Origin: Cristatella mucedo
Lineage: Eukaryota; Bryozoa; Phylactolaemata; Cristatellidae
Length of the DNA stretch: 64,000 bases
Direction: 5' to 3'
Assembly (NCBI GenBank): GCA_009760855.2
Contig: WPIO01000057.1
Coordinates: 2,229,001-2,293,000, forward strand
The notes below the pieces were generated by a model, which worked only from the letters and a program-made list of their open reading frames with translations, was not told where the DNA came from and ran no database searches. Position 1 is the stretch's first letter. Each line of letters opens with the position of its first letter. Shown in pieces: positions 1-12,300 of the stretch. A program made the position numbers and the translations under genes.

Positions 1-504
1 CCTAAATTGCATTGGCACCCTAAGGTAACTAACCTGATAAAGGACCTTTGTATTGCTTAAGAATCATTCTACATTTGTGCCGAGCACCTCTCCTCGGTAA
101 CAAATTTTAAACGTTAGGTATTTGTACTTTCCCTTTCTTGCTGATTGGGGCTTTTAAAAAGTGAAATACTTACCGGCCGCTGGCTTTGGAGTTTCCTTAA
201 TTTTCTGTATTCCACTGTTGCACGGGCTGTATCTCGTATTGATTGTCAACTAAGCTTTCCTGCCGCATCAAGCAAATAAATCTCTTGAATGCCTCAAGTG
301 TCACACAAATAATCCTTTAAACTTGTCTAAAAGTGTAATTGCTATCAAAAACTAATGTTTGACAAGCACACTGATTCCAAAGCCTTGAATCATCCTATCA
401 GTGCATTTGTACCGGGAAACGTCTGAATTCCACGTTCAAATTCAACGTTCACATTCCAATTCACGTCTGAATTCACTAATGAAAATCGCTTACCAGCCTA
501 CGAG
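1..504. other. Non-coding stretch, no feature seen
   Basis: AT-rich sequence with no convincing reading frame, repeat or splice-bounded exon. A short TAA run at about 508-520 marks the start of the next element. Confidence 0.4.
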
Positions 505-716
505 CTAATAATAATAATAACACAATTGATAAAGTGCCCTCAGATAACTTAATCTCTTTCTAGAAGCTTTACATTTGCTACAAAGTAAACACGATTGAAT
601 GGTGAGTGGTATCACGATTGATAAACAACAAGAAAGACATGGTTAGGGGTGACATGCAAAGGGTTAGCAGGCAAATGTATGGTTTGTGGCAGCATGCACA
701 GTGTCTTGGGCAAAAT
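505..716 (-). mobile_element. LINE-B 3' UTR fragment, antisense
   Basis: The strand-reversed LINE-B tail is recognisable: a TAA run, then the tail block (CTTGATAAAGYGCCCTC type, here decayed), then the GTTAGGGGTGACATGCA and GGCAGCATGCACAGTG blocks that recur in every LINE-B 3' UTR of this window. Only the 3' UTR is left, as expected of a 5'-truncated insertion. It abuts a LINE-B piece in the opposite orientation. Confidence 0.75.
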
Positions 717-732
717 AAGTGAGATTTAAAAA

Positions 733-802
733 TTGAAAAACCTAATGCTCAAAATCGGCTCTGCCAGCATATCTCATTTTGAATCTGTACGAAAGCTAGG
801 TG
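733..802 (+). mobile_element. LINE-B fragment, left part of a copy split by LINE-A
   Basis: This encodes the residues KIGSASIS...ES.R.LG, which are the RT thumb-side segment found in the other LINE-B copies (for example near 13085-13140 and 34300-34350). The match stops at 802, where LINE-A sequence begins. The same LINE-B copy resumes at 2212 with TTCCAAAGTGACC, the next bases of the consensus. Confidence 0.75.
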
Positions 803-2211
803 GCCAATTGCTCTGCAAATGCTCTCCAAATGCTCTCCTCCGTGTTAACAATGGCATTCTATGTGGCAACGACGACGGGAATGTCACTGCCTTAGCTCTG
901 CTAGATCTGTCTGCTGCCTTCGACACCATTGATCACGAAGTTCTGCTTGAACGGTTGAGAACAACGATCGGTCTGGCAGACGAAGCACTGGCGTGGTTTA
1001 AATCATACTTGTCTGATCGTGTTCAATCCGTGTCGTGTGGGGGTCAGGTCTCAGACATGAGAAGGGTCACCTGTGGAGTCCCTCAAGGGTCTGTTCTTGG
1101 TCCCTTGCTGTTCTCCATTTATACGCAACCTCTGGGAAAAGTGATTAAGGCCCATGGAATAGGATATCACTTCTATGCTGACGATACTCAGTTGTATTTG
1201 TCATTTAAACCGTCGGAATCTGCTGCAGCAACTGAGAAACTGAATGCTTGCCTTGCCGATATTCGATCCTGAATGTCGGAAAACTTCCTGAAATTAAATG
1301 ACGATAAAACCGAACTGCTGCTCATAGGACACCCTAAGCGTGTGGCTGGATTATAAGGCTTTGCTGTTTTAATAGGTGATGCTATTGTGTGACATTCACC
1401 ACGTGCTCGCAATCTAGGTGTCGTGTTCGACAGCTCCCTCAATTTCAAAAGCTTCGTTCAGAAGACTGCCTCTACAGCTAGCCATCACATCCGATCCCTA
1501 TCCAAGATTAGAAGCTGTCTCCCACAGTGGCATGTAAAAAATTTAACTAGCTCTTTAGTTCTGTCTCGGCTTGATTATTGTAATTCCTTTTTGGCTGGGC
1601 TACCAAAGAAAGCTATTATGCCATTACAGCGGACTATGAATATGGCTGCAAGGCTGGTCTTCAAGTCCCAGCGGTTTGAGCACGTGTCTCCTTTGCTGGA
1701 AGAGCTAGGATGGTTGCTGGTTCAGCAAAGGATACAGAGCAAAGCTGTTATGCTGACCCACAAGGCCCGCCACGGCTTGGCTCCTTCGTACCTAGCTGAA
1801 CTGCTGCATCAGTTTCAGCCTGTTCGCGCCCTCAGGTCCTGTGTGGACAATAAATTAGCTGTCCCATTCCTCCGCTTAAAGACAGTTGGCGACAGAAGCT
1901 TTAGCTCTGCAGGTCCTAGACTGTGGAACTCGCTTCCAAAATTCTTACGCAACGACATCTACTCTCCAACTGCCGACTATGGCACATCTTTTTCAGCGGT
2001 CCTGAACTGCTACTTCTATGCTACTCACTACCTCAACTGCTCTCCTGACTCTGCTCAGCTCGCCACTTTCTCTTTTTTGCGTGAGACGAAGTCTGTTGGC
2101 TACCGAATGCGTACCGAAAGCCGCTTAGGCTATGAGTGCGCTATACAAAACTCTCCTGCTTAACACCCACATGGTCTTTATGACTTTGTGGAGTTACTGA
2201 CGGAGATACAA
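803..2211 (+). mobile_element. LINE-A non-LTR retrotransposon, 5'-truncated, defective
   Basis: The first part (to 1272) encodes RT palm motifs: LLDLSAAFDTIDHEVLL (motif A, catalytic Asp), GVPQGSVLGPLLF (motif B) and FYADDTQLYL (motif C). A stop at 1270-1272 and a shift near 1350-1390 break the frame. The thumb and C-terminal part then reads openly from 1423 to 2163 (SRLDYCN, LPKKAIMPLQ, LAELLHQFQPVRALRS, SFSSAGPRLWNSLP). The copy ends with GTGGAGTTACTGACGGAGAT and ACAA, the terminus seen in the other LINE-A copies. The endonuclease part is missing. It sits inside a LINE-B copy and cannot make a working protein. Confidence 0.9.
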
Positions 2212-2975
2212 TTCCAAAGTGACCTTTCATAAGACGACCACAAAGTTCGACGGTCAGGTTGCCTACTTTTTGCTACATTGCTGAGATTCGGGCTTATTTG
2301 GACAGGGATCCCACATCTAAATTGGTCCATGCATTTGTGACATCCCGTGTCGACTTCCGACTTGTGTAACTCACTGCTTGCTGGCTTCCCGCCTGTGCAA
2401 TTACAGTTGGGGCAAAACTGCAGCTAGACTTGTCTTTCGTGAGCGTCGCAGTTGCCATATCACTCCACTTTTAGCTGACCTGCATTGGCTCCCAGTCAAG
2501 CAGCGCATCGACTTCAAGGTTCTACCACTTCACTTCTAAGTGCCTTCATTGTTTGGTTTCAGCCTACCTTTCCGATCTACTCCGCCACCAGGCCAAGTAC
2601 CACCCACTTTTTGGAATCTAATCGTTTACTTGTACCTCATAAGAACCACAAATCCTTTGGCAACCGTGCCTGTAGTTTTGCTCTCAAAGCACGGAACTCA
2701 CTTCCGACTAGCGTCTTGATGTCCCGTGACTTGAGCAAATTTAATAGAAGCTAAAAGCGCATATATTTATCATAGCGTTTAGTGCATGTAATTCGTCCTT
2801 TGTGTGCTTATACATGCTGACCCTTGTGCTTGTCACATCTAACCAAATGGTGCTTGTCGTCATTAAGCATGCTGTCACTAAGCATTCAATCATGCTTCCT
2901 TTGCAGCAAAAGTGCCTACAAAGAGATTGGATTCTCCGAGGGTGCAATAAAATACTACTAATGTTCATTTAAATT
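2212..2975 (+). mobile_element. LINE-B RT C-terminus and 3' UTR, right part of the split copy
   Basis: The sequence continues the LINE-B thumb region: the TSRVDF and CRERRSC equivalents are present but frameshifted, and a decayed frame at 2485-2754 covers the last conserved block. The 3' UTR with GCATGCTG boxes and the tail GCGCC-like hairpin (about 2915-2955) follow. Several indels make it a pseudogene. Together with 733-802 it is one element interrupted by LINE-A. Confidence 0.8.
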
Positions 2976-3796
2976 ACGCACATTTAATGTACTTATTAAT
3001 TATAATAAAAAAGTTACTCATCTCTGTTAGACTTCTAATTAAATTTAAAGAAAAAATTAATAATCTGTCAAAAAGAAGCACGCCACTCGGTTAGTTATAA
3101 CACGATTGGAACCTGCTTATTCAGTGGGACCCAGTCCTTGTCAGAGCTATGATTTTTAATTTGGTCATCACCCCATTCAAGCCAGACCTAGGAGAATGTG
3201 TTTTAGACTTAGAAAGGGATCGCGATGGATCCTAACTTAAATGGCCTTGCTGATAAACCACTAAATATTTAGGAACCTTGTTATATCTCATTTTCTCATA
3301 CTTTAATTTCGTGTATACATATAATTGTTCGACCGAGTCCAGTGGCTGGACTCCAGGACGGCCGGTGTCGGGGAGATCTTTTAAATCTCTTTGTGAAGTA
3401 GGTCATTTTTTCTAACTCTCGGGATTCTTACAGAAGATACAGCTTAAAATAATAATACTCATAATTACCATAAGTTTCTCAACTATTGGCCGTATAATTG
3501 CAAAAATAACACCTTTTACCTTAATAAAAACCTACGGAAAATGTCGATGCTTAATGTTGAGGCTTGAGCGTCTTAGTTTATGTACTAGCTATATCACAGA
3601 TAATTCAAGTTTTAAAGACACTCTAATATTTGCTATCACAGGCTTGGTTATTCAAGAGTTTCCTTTTCACTGGCAATTTTTAGTGTTGACAGTGAGAAGC
3701 TAATAGAAATTAACAGTGGTGCATTTTTTGCTCGATATGGCAAAACTCTACAGTCTGGTAATTAAGTGTGAGGACGATCAGTTGTAAAAAAATATA
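2976..3796. other. Non-coding stretch, no feature seen
   Basis: Low-complexity AT-rich DNA without a recognisable element or exon. Confidence 0.4.
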
Positions 3797-3931
3797 TAAT
3801 TCATTTATATAGCACCCCAAGAGAACTTAATCTCTATTCAGGCGCTTCACATATGCCCAAGGGCTCGAGCCCACGACCTCAGTCCGACCTTGGTCGGAGC
3901 GAGCACCTTAACCGCTAGACCAAACCAGCTC
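3797..3931 (-). mobile_element. tRNA-headed SINE copy (family S), antisense
   Basis: Read on the minus strand it begins GAGCTGGTTTGGTCTAGCGG (A-box-like), continues through CCGACCAAGGTCGGACTGAG, has the B-box GGGCTCGAGCCC type sequence, and ends in a tail with GAAGCGCCTGAATAGAGATT, AAGTTCTCTTGGGGTGCTAT and ATAAATGA. The same unit recurs at 17500, 29310, 52762, 55705 and 57462. The tail matches the LINE-B 3' end. Confidence 0.85.
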
Positions 3932-4256
3932 AGAGTTGTACGCTTTCTTTGCTGTAAAAACTGCACCGATTTGCTCTTCCACACAGTTGCCTCTGCCTAA
4001 TAAAAGCATTTAAGTCTCATCCTGAATCCCTGTGTATAAATTGTGAAGGTTTTCTTAGATGAATTAGACACACTAATTCAGATCAGTAGTGTGAGCATTC
4101 GCCTGTTGAGCCCTCTTTGTTCTTCAATGGTGGACACAATTAGCCGACCCAGAACTCAGGTTTCAATGCTTCAGTCGACAGAAGGATTGGTAAAATGCTA
4201 TTGAAACAAGCTATCTGTCGTCCTTAGTTGAGGCCTGGGTTTGATTATTTGGCTCA

Positions 4257-4372
4257 TTTTTTGAGCCACATCATTTTCGAGATTCTGGGGCAAAAAGAAG
4301 GCACGACAAGGATGATTATGTAAAATCATCCTTGTCGTGCCCAGAATCTCGAAAATGATGTGGCTCAAAAAA
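4257..4372. repeat. Near-perfect foldback (inverted repeat)
   Basis: Arms 4257-4288 and 4341-4372 are 32-bp perfect reverse complements. Inner arms 4301-4317 and 4324-4340 are a further 17-bp perfect pair around a 6-base loop. The only asymmetry is a 12-base bulge at 4289-4300 on the left side. In all, 49 base pairs are formed within 116 bases. No long open frame crosses it. It could be a template-switch inversion, a small foldback transposon or a hairpin RNA precursor. Confidence 0.9.
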
Positions 4373-4460
4373 TGCCTCGTACCGCATTAAAAAAATTGAT
4401 TTATCAGAGCACGAAAAGTCGGAATTAAAGTGACCCAGTTCCATCTAAAATGTTCTTGTT

Positions 4461-5225
4461 GTGAACAAGGCCAGTATAAGTAGCTACGATCTTAGTTACG
4501 TCACTGCCTCCGTCCAGGCCAACCGTTCGGCAGTATTCGACGCTATTGATTACAAGTTTCAGATTGAGTTATTAGATGATAATGGTCTGATTAAGCATAG
4601 CCTAGTCAAGTCAAGTCAAAGTCCTCATCGTTGGGCAATAAAATCTCTTTCAGCAGGTCGGTCACACGCGAAGTTCCACCAGAGTCTTGTCTCTGTTAAT
4701 TTTCTGATTTCCGTTTGTTAAGAGCTTTTAGATGCAGCAATTTAAACCCATGCCATCTGCCATCACCGCAATGCTGAAACCCGGTTAAACTTGTCGTTCA
4801 AGCCTAAAAATAGGCTGCTGCTGAAATCATCAGCTAGTGGAACGTCAACTCCGCAGTTAATGATTCCGATCGGTACAAGTTCAGTATTAGGGTAGCTGAC
4901 ATCTACGTCTGTGTAAGGATCTTAGTAGCCTACTAGTTCTCTCTAGATTGTGCTACTCTGGCTCAGTTTTGGCAGTGCTGTCAAAAAAGATCTTTCTTCT
5001 CTGCAGTTGGCAAAAAAATGGCTTTTATCTTGGTCTCAAAATCAAGACGTTTAGTCACGTATCTCATTTACCAGCGGAGCAACGATGGCTTCCAATTGAT
5101 CAACCAATATTTGATAACATGTTTTACTCCAACTTACCAGGCTCATCATAGCCAGGCTCCTCTATACCTAGCTGAAATGCTGCAGCAGTTTAAGCAATTT
5201 CCCAGTATCATCAAGTTTTCGTAGG
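4461..5225 (+). mobile_element. Highly decayed LINE remnant
   Basis: Short frames keep traces of RT sequence. SAVFDAIDYKFQIELL near 4530-4575 resembles motif A (SAAFDTIDHKVLLERL). SFKPKNRLLLKSSASG near 4800 resembles the post-YADD region, and LYLAEMLQQFK near 5160-5200 resembles the LINE-A C-terminal LAELLHQFQ. Multiple frameshifts separate these islands. The subfamily is uncertain. Confidence 0.55.
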
Positions 5226-6235
5226 AAATGAGTTAGATATACCATATTTTTACTTGATGAAATTGCAGCAGAAGTTTTTAATCGCCAGAAAAACTGTATA
5301 ATTGACTTCCGAAGCACTTACGAGGATTCCATATCTGATGCTAAAACTATAGTACACCGTTTCTAGGAATAAGGCGCTGCTATTTCTATACTAATTATTT
5401 CCTTGACAAAAATAATGACTCAATTTAATTAGCCAATGTCTTTTTTATGACCGCATAAAGTCCAAAATTCACTTAGCCATTAAGCCTGCTAAAGAAAACT
5501 CCGCAGTGTATTTCCGACGTAGTCTTTGGAGTACTGGGGCCATATAGATGGACACATGCATAATTCACCTAGAATAGAATAGAAGCAGATAGTCTGCTTG
5601 AGTAAAAATACAACACATACAATTGATTCATAAAACTGCAAAAACAAGGCAAACCATCTCTAAAAAGAAAATGCTGAGATCTATATGTTGGTATTTATCC
5701 TCAATATGAAAAGTATTAAATCAAAGGATATTGTGGCACATGTTGGTAGACAGTTCGAGATTGTAGTTGCATTGAAAACAATGTGTTGGTCTCCAAGAAT
5801 TGGAGGCTGTGTGGGGGCAGCGAGAACCAGCAAGAGAAATTGAAAATAAGTGGAGGATATTGGTGAGTAAGTAGATCATGTAGGCAACTCGAAGTGAAAC
5901 ACAAACAGACCTACAGAGGCGACGCGAGAAGAACCACAGAGTAGATCAGTTGCTCTGGCCCCATGCATATAGGAGATAAACAGTGGGATTTATCAGCTGA
6001 GACCTTCACGTCAGGCTAAACGCTGTTCATAACGAAACATTTTGCACCTGCATCTATTTTTAACGTTAAACGAAATCTAGAATTCGCTAAATTAGAGAAT
6101 ATCCACGCTGCCTCATTTCGCACTTTGCACTTAATCTGCCATGATATATTTAGCTTTTTCTTAGACAGCTTAGCGATATCTTTTAGAAAGAAGCAGCTAA
6201 CTATTTTTGACAGTGCTTTTCAAATCACGTTACAG
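5226..6235. other. Non-coding stretch upstream of the FBXW7-like exons, with one possible linker exon
   Basis: Mostly featureless AT-rich DNA. Positions 5754-5862 (+) could be an exon: it follows a CAG acceptor, stays open, contains VSKNWRLCG (the NWR of F-box/WD40 linkers), and ends at a strong GTGAGTAAG donor. Its end phase does not match the next exon at 6236, so it is recorded only as a possibility. Confidence 0.25.
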
Positions 6236-6352
6236 GTTTTGCATGAGCATAAAGACGACCACTACATTACATGCCTTCTCCTTCATGGCAATACAATTGT
6301 GACAGGTTCGGATGACCAATCCCTTCGAGTCTGGTCATTGTCAAGTGGTCAA
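6236..6352 (+). CDS. FBXW7-like exon: WD40 blade 1
   Basis: The exon follows TTACAG and ends at GTAAGT, phase 0 on both sides. It encodes 39 residues starting VLHEHKDDHYITCL and containing GSDDQSLRVWSLSSGQ, the first WD repeat of the propeller. The FBXW7 counterpart starts VLKGHDDHVITCL. The frame stays open upstream into the intron, but the family similarity begins exactly at the acceptor. Confidence 0.9.
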
Positions 6353-9300
6353 GTAAGTGGAAGTTCCGGTCAGCACTTCGTTTGCAAACGTATAAGGTGA
6401 GCATTTAGCTATGACCATTAGCCTCGACAAAAGTCAGCCATCTTCTTTAGTAATCGTGAAGGATGAGCTATGCGAAAAAGATTACAGTGTGACATACAGT
6501 ATGCACGATTCTGTCCAGGTTCTGAAGGAAAGCACCCGAAGTTTGTTCTTTTTAATGAAATTTTCTTTCTCGTAAAATAACTCAAGAAAGTAGGATTCAC
6601 CTCCCGTATTAGAGCGGTCATGCTCTGTACCAACTTAGCAGTCATAACCGCTATAACCTAATATAAAGTTTGTACCTTATATTCATGCAAGCGTAAGTTA
6701 TCAATTTTGAATGAATGCAATATTTCTCAAAGCTAGTGACTCAAACAAATCTGTCAATACGAGACGAAATAATTTCAATCATTTTTTAGCATTAGTATAG
6801 GACACAAACTTGAACTGTGCCAATTTTGAGCCCGCGTAATGAGCCATTCTAAATTAATGACCCAATTTTCAGATTGCTGGAAATAATAAGAATAGTTTGT
6901 GTGGCATCCTCAGGAAAGTAAATAATTTTCTAGGTAATGCATATATGCTGGAAGCAAAGTATGCAGTGCAAATTGGTTATTTATAATTTGCTCAGAAACA
7001 AGCAAAAGCCAATTCATGTAGACCCACCATGTTGTGATGAGCTCATGGATATTTAACTTCTTACAAAAACCGTTTAGCCAGAGTATGTTGTTAAGCTGGT
7101 ATCGAGCGACTTACTGACCAGCGGAGTATGTACACTATTGGCATGCTCTTCAAAGAATGTGAAGGTTTTCGGAGGCAAAGCTAAGCGTCTTGAGTCAGAA
7201 GAGCTGATGGGATTCACGCGGCACACAATTATTATTTACTGCCCTTCTGAAAAAAGAAAATGAAGCCACAAAGGCATTGCTATAGATGCATGATTAAGGC
7301 TGATAATGACCTGCAATTTGAAATTAAAGAGTTGCATCCAACCACGACCCTTCATGGAGCGAAGATGGTGGTTTTGTCTAGCACAGGCAGAAAAGCCCAG
7401 GCCAGCTGTAGCAAATAAAAAACTTTTCGGTATTTTAGAGATCGTGTGATATGTTTCAGTCAATTCTTCATGAGAGCTTTCAACTAAGTAAGCACTAGCA
7501 TGGTAGTTTCAAAACTGCCATAGAAAATAGACAACTAACAGTGCAGCCGGAACTGGTATAAAAGCGTCATTCGCCCGATCGATTTAAAATTCTGTCTGCC
7601 GTACCTACCTGCCTATACAGTAATGTAATGTATTCAAGACCTCAGAAGCTCATCATGTATAAGTCGAAAGATCAACAAAGTCTCTCATTCATCAAAATTG
7701 AAGCTGCAAGCATTTAGTAAGGAAGAATTTGAATGTAATGATGTAGACTTTTACATTTATTTTAAGCTCCCTAATGACTGATACAAGTTACTTCGGAAGA
7801 CCATTTTTCTTGATGACTGTTCCAGCACTCCAGTTGTAGTCTAGACCATTATTGCAATAATACTAATATTACGAATTTTGAATCGCGTCGTAAGAAAATA
7901 TTTTTTTTCCTGAGCTTTGAAACTCCATGTGAGAGCAGCAAAAAAGAAATACGAAAGGCAAGGTATCCTGCTTCTGCAAGCACTCAAAAGTATTTATCAT
8001 AGATAATGGGATTCGAAAATTATGTGAAAGAGCTAAAAAGTCTCAGGACCGCTGATGGTCCTGACAAGAGTATCCCTGGTTATTAGCACTCTTTTAATAT
8101 CGCACGAGCCAACAAAATATGCAGAAGAAATCACCAGACAAATGCGTGTCGCTGTTACCTCAGGTCATGAAGTGAATAGCTTCCTAACGTACAACCAATT
8201 AAATGGGATATTTAATCTGACAGAGCAAAGTGGCAAGATGTGCTTTAAGCTTTTTGTAAACAGCCTCGAAACATTAAATGACGCGATGTCGGTCAATGGA
8301 AGCATAGTAACGCGAAGATAGTCTCCAACGGCTTTAAAACTAGTTAGGAATACAAGTAATAGAAAAGAACGAACTAGAAGAGCTGGTGGTACCACGTGAG
8401 CCCTGCAATGAAATCATTCCACTAGATAGGAGAAGGAGCAGAAGCATAAAGAGAAAGGCTAGACGTGAATGAATGCAAGTGAGCGGCAGAATCCGAAAGT
8501 CGATGAGCTGCTATATAGGCAGAACGTGCATAATGACGAACCGTCGTGTAATACTGTGCAGCTGTGACGCCTTTTGACAGATAAGTCCAACTGCCGAGTT
8601 CTATGCCCACTAAAAGCTCGCTATAGCAAGTAATGGAATATTTAAACATTTTTCGGAAATATAGTCGCGATGTTTCGAATGCATGGAGTAGTTTGATTAT
8701 GGTCGCTTCATTCAAGCCAGGTGGAATTTCGTCACTGTCATGAGCAATGCGTGAAAATAGGCAGACGTAACTGCAAAGCTGGTATGCTCACACAGTGACA
8801 AGTAATATCGGAGGATGAAACCCCGATTCCGAACGGATGCTGCTGAAGATAGGCTGGTAGAGTTGATTGAAGGGTTAGGGTTTTCAGATTCTAAGTGACC
8901 GGGTATGCAATTTGGATTTCGTGGGTTGTTTTGTCCTGAAGTAGCTCACCCTTAAGGCCCCGAAGGAAAGTTAAAGCGGATGCACTTACATAGATTTCAT
9001 CAGCAAAATTTATGAAATATAAGCTTACATTATCAATTAATCTAGTAAATTCAATTAATTTTGTAACAATTACTTGGCAATTCGCAACTTCAATATTAAT
9101 GTAATAGCTTATATATTTCAAATGAGTTAAGCCCTTAGATTGCACACACCAATGGTGGCACTTAGCCCAGTAGCTACAGTGAGGCATCTTTCTACCAGCA
9201 GCAATATTCACCGATGTGAAGTTGAAAAGATTTTTAACCCAGTTTCGTAAGAACGTTTACCATAGGCTAAATAAAAGAATGTATTTATTGCCAGATGAAA

Positions 9301-12300
9301 CTATCTTTTGTAATCAATCAAGCCCGAAAAAATTGAGTTTTTATTGTTAATAAGTTATCTAGATTTTTTAACAAAGTTAATCAAATTTAAGAGAGCGTTC
9401 TTCAGCTATTGAACAATCTAGCAGAATGAGCAGGCAGGGGTCAGACTATTTCATCAAGTCTGGCAATCACGGGCGTATTTTGAAAGCATCATTGAAATGA
9501 TCAGACTGTGACACAAATTAGGATTGCTAAAAAAATAGAACCCATCTGACTGCCCCGGAAATATTTAGAAGCGATTGTGCTGTTTTTGGGAGATTGAGCT
9601 TAAACCTCGTCTTGCTACTGAGGCAAATAAGGGGCTTATAAAGGATGAAATGATAATCATGATAAAGAAAGGGATAACATAAAAAGATCCAAGTAACTTT
9701 TAGAAGTGCTAGATGAGACACAAAATTTATATTAAAGATCCTATCAGATAATGATATAAATTACAAAAAAGATTCAGTTCATTCTATTGTTTCATCCCAA
9801 GAAAGATTTGTGCCTGCTACTTAAATCAGGGTGAATGAATTCTTTTGAAATTGTAGCCAATTGGTAGCCGATTAAATGTGTAATTGCTGCATAAATACTG
9901 AGTGGCACTAAATCCTTCAATAAGCTGGCTGATATAATTTTTCAGCATCTCGATCTCATTGGTCACAAAGGAGCAATAACATGCATTCAAGCAGACGACA
10001 GGTAGGCTTTTACTTTCTAATATAATGACTCTCGTGTTTGGAAAGGTATTACACTTCTACATCAGTTTGAAATTAGTCATTATTTTGAATCACTGCATTT
10101 TAGATTTATTGCGAGTGGCTCTGAAGACTGCACGGTGAGGCTGTGGGAAAAGTCGTCAGGGATCTGCTGCCACATTCTGGAGGGACACACAGACACAGTC
10201 ACGTGCTTAGCAATGTATAAAGACTAGTAAGTTGCCAGGCGAAGCGATTGGTGTGGCTGGAACTTTAAAGCTGACTTCACAAATGCGAATGGAAATCTTG
10301 CCGTATTTACTTTATGCAGCAAAAAAAAAGGAGCACAGTGAAAGACACAATGCAACTGTTCAAACTTTGCCTTCAATAGCCAGCGGTGGGCCTCTTTGGT
10401 ATATTTCGTTTTCAGACTCGGAGAAAGATACAAACTCTACTAATTTATAATGGAATGAAAAGTTCAACTTTGAAAAAGTGACTATCAGTCATGTAGCTCG
10501 GGATATAGCCGCGATGCCTCTCCGGAATAGGCTTAGGATATGCATCCGTAATTCTAATCTGACGTCGTCGTTGAAAATAATAGAACATCCATTCAAGATT
10601 TAGTGGTGCTTACCACTTCAAATTACGCTTTGTTGCACCGTACATCTAATTTTTGAGCGACTTTAGACCTACCACTACGACCATCATGAAGAAGCTAGAG
10701 GAAAGGTCTTTTTAAAGTTAAAGTGAAACGTAAGTGTTTCACGGAGCGCTGACTGTTTCTGCGAAGAATCTCCCTGCATGCACGTACGAGTAAATGTGAA
10801 TCAATCTAGATTTATCGAAAATATTTGTGTTTAGGCTTATGACCCTTAGCAGCTTTTAAATGTTTAAGAATGGCAATGATGAAATACCTACGGCAGAAAT
10901 ATAATTCGCAGATTGGTTTCCGAAAGGCGAGGAGATAACTACCTGTAAGACCGAGTACATTGCTAGATATATTTAAAATTGTGCTGGTTATCAAAAATAA
11001 TTCTCAAAATGTCAAAGCATTTCCTGTGCATCAGCAACAATAAATTTATTTCTAGGTATAATAAGTAGCTTGAATGGGAGCAAGTCAACACCCTGATTAT
11101 GAAAAGTAAAATTTTCATAATACAAAGACCCACAAAATACAATTGCCGTCCACAAAGGAATCATCCACCTAAGTTGCTGCAAAATTGCTTTGTTGGTATT
11201 ACTATGGAAATAATAAAATCATTTTATCTAATCTTACTGAGATGCTTTGAATCGGGGGAGAATAATGTAATTAGCGCAGTGCAGAAGCTCATATAACAGC
11301 AGATAATTATACAGATTAAAAATTGTTCCAATGAACTATTCTAGCGTGTCCTCGTATTTGAAAGGCTTATTGGCCACTAGACCCAGAGATTAATTGTTTA
11401 TGATATATTGTGTATAATATAGAGGGTTGCTTTTCCTTTAGTTTTCCCAGACTGCAGGCGTCTCATAACTGGAAAAGAGTTCTGCGAGCACTAGCGTTAA
11501 TTAGGTCACTTATATTAGCTACAACCCTACTTTAGGGTTGTGGCTAATATTAAATAAGCAGCTTCTAGCAAGAGAATTTTACTGCGGCCGTCTTTTAGAA
11601 AATACGACTGAAATAGGATGTACAATTCAACATCCAAATGATTTCCATGTCGTTACTCTATTAAATTGAGTGAAGAATGTAGTGCATTTTCTATAGATAA
11701 TCAAATATATGGCTTTATTTAATGGCAAGGCCTTGTAATTCGTGACTTTGATCGTGAGTTAGAGTCATCAGCCAGCCATTTTTTATCGCCCTCTTATAGC
11801 GGCATGATGGCCATACTAAATCTTCATCTTTTAGTTATATATATATATATATATATGTATACATACATATATATATATATATATTCATATAATAATAATA
11901 ATAATAATAATGCACTCAAAGCGTAAGGTGTTCAGATGTCCACAGGCACGTAATTTCTTACGCGATATGGTCACACAACAAACAGATAAGCTTTAAAAAG
12001 GTCTCGGCTGTATCGTAGTCTCCATAAAATATTCTCAAGAACTGCAATTTAAGGAAGATAATTTTGCTATGGACAACGACTGGGTGTATGCTCTCTGTGT
12101 CGGGAGGCGAGAATCAACATGGACAAGCAAAATATAACTTGCTAGGTTCCAAAGTAATACAATGAGTACAATGTTGAAGAAGGCATAGAAGGGTCAAAGA
12201 ATCTTTCGAGCTGAGTTTAATCGGCGTAGAAGCGAACTAAATCTTTCTTTTGAATTCGCAAAAGCCATTCGTATTGATTAGAGATTACAAATGCAAACCC

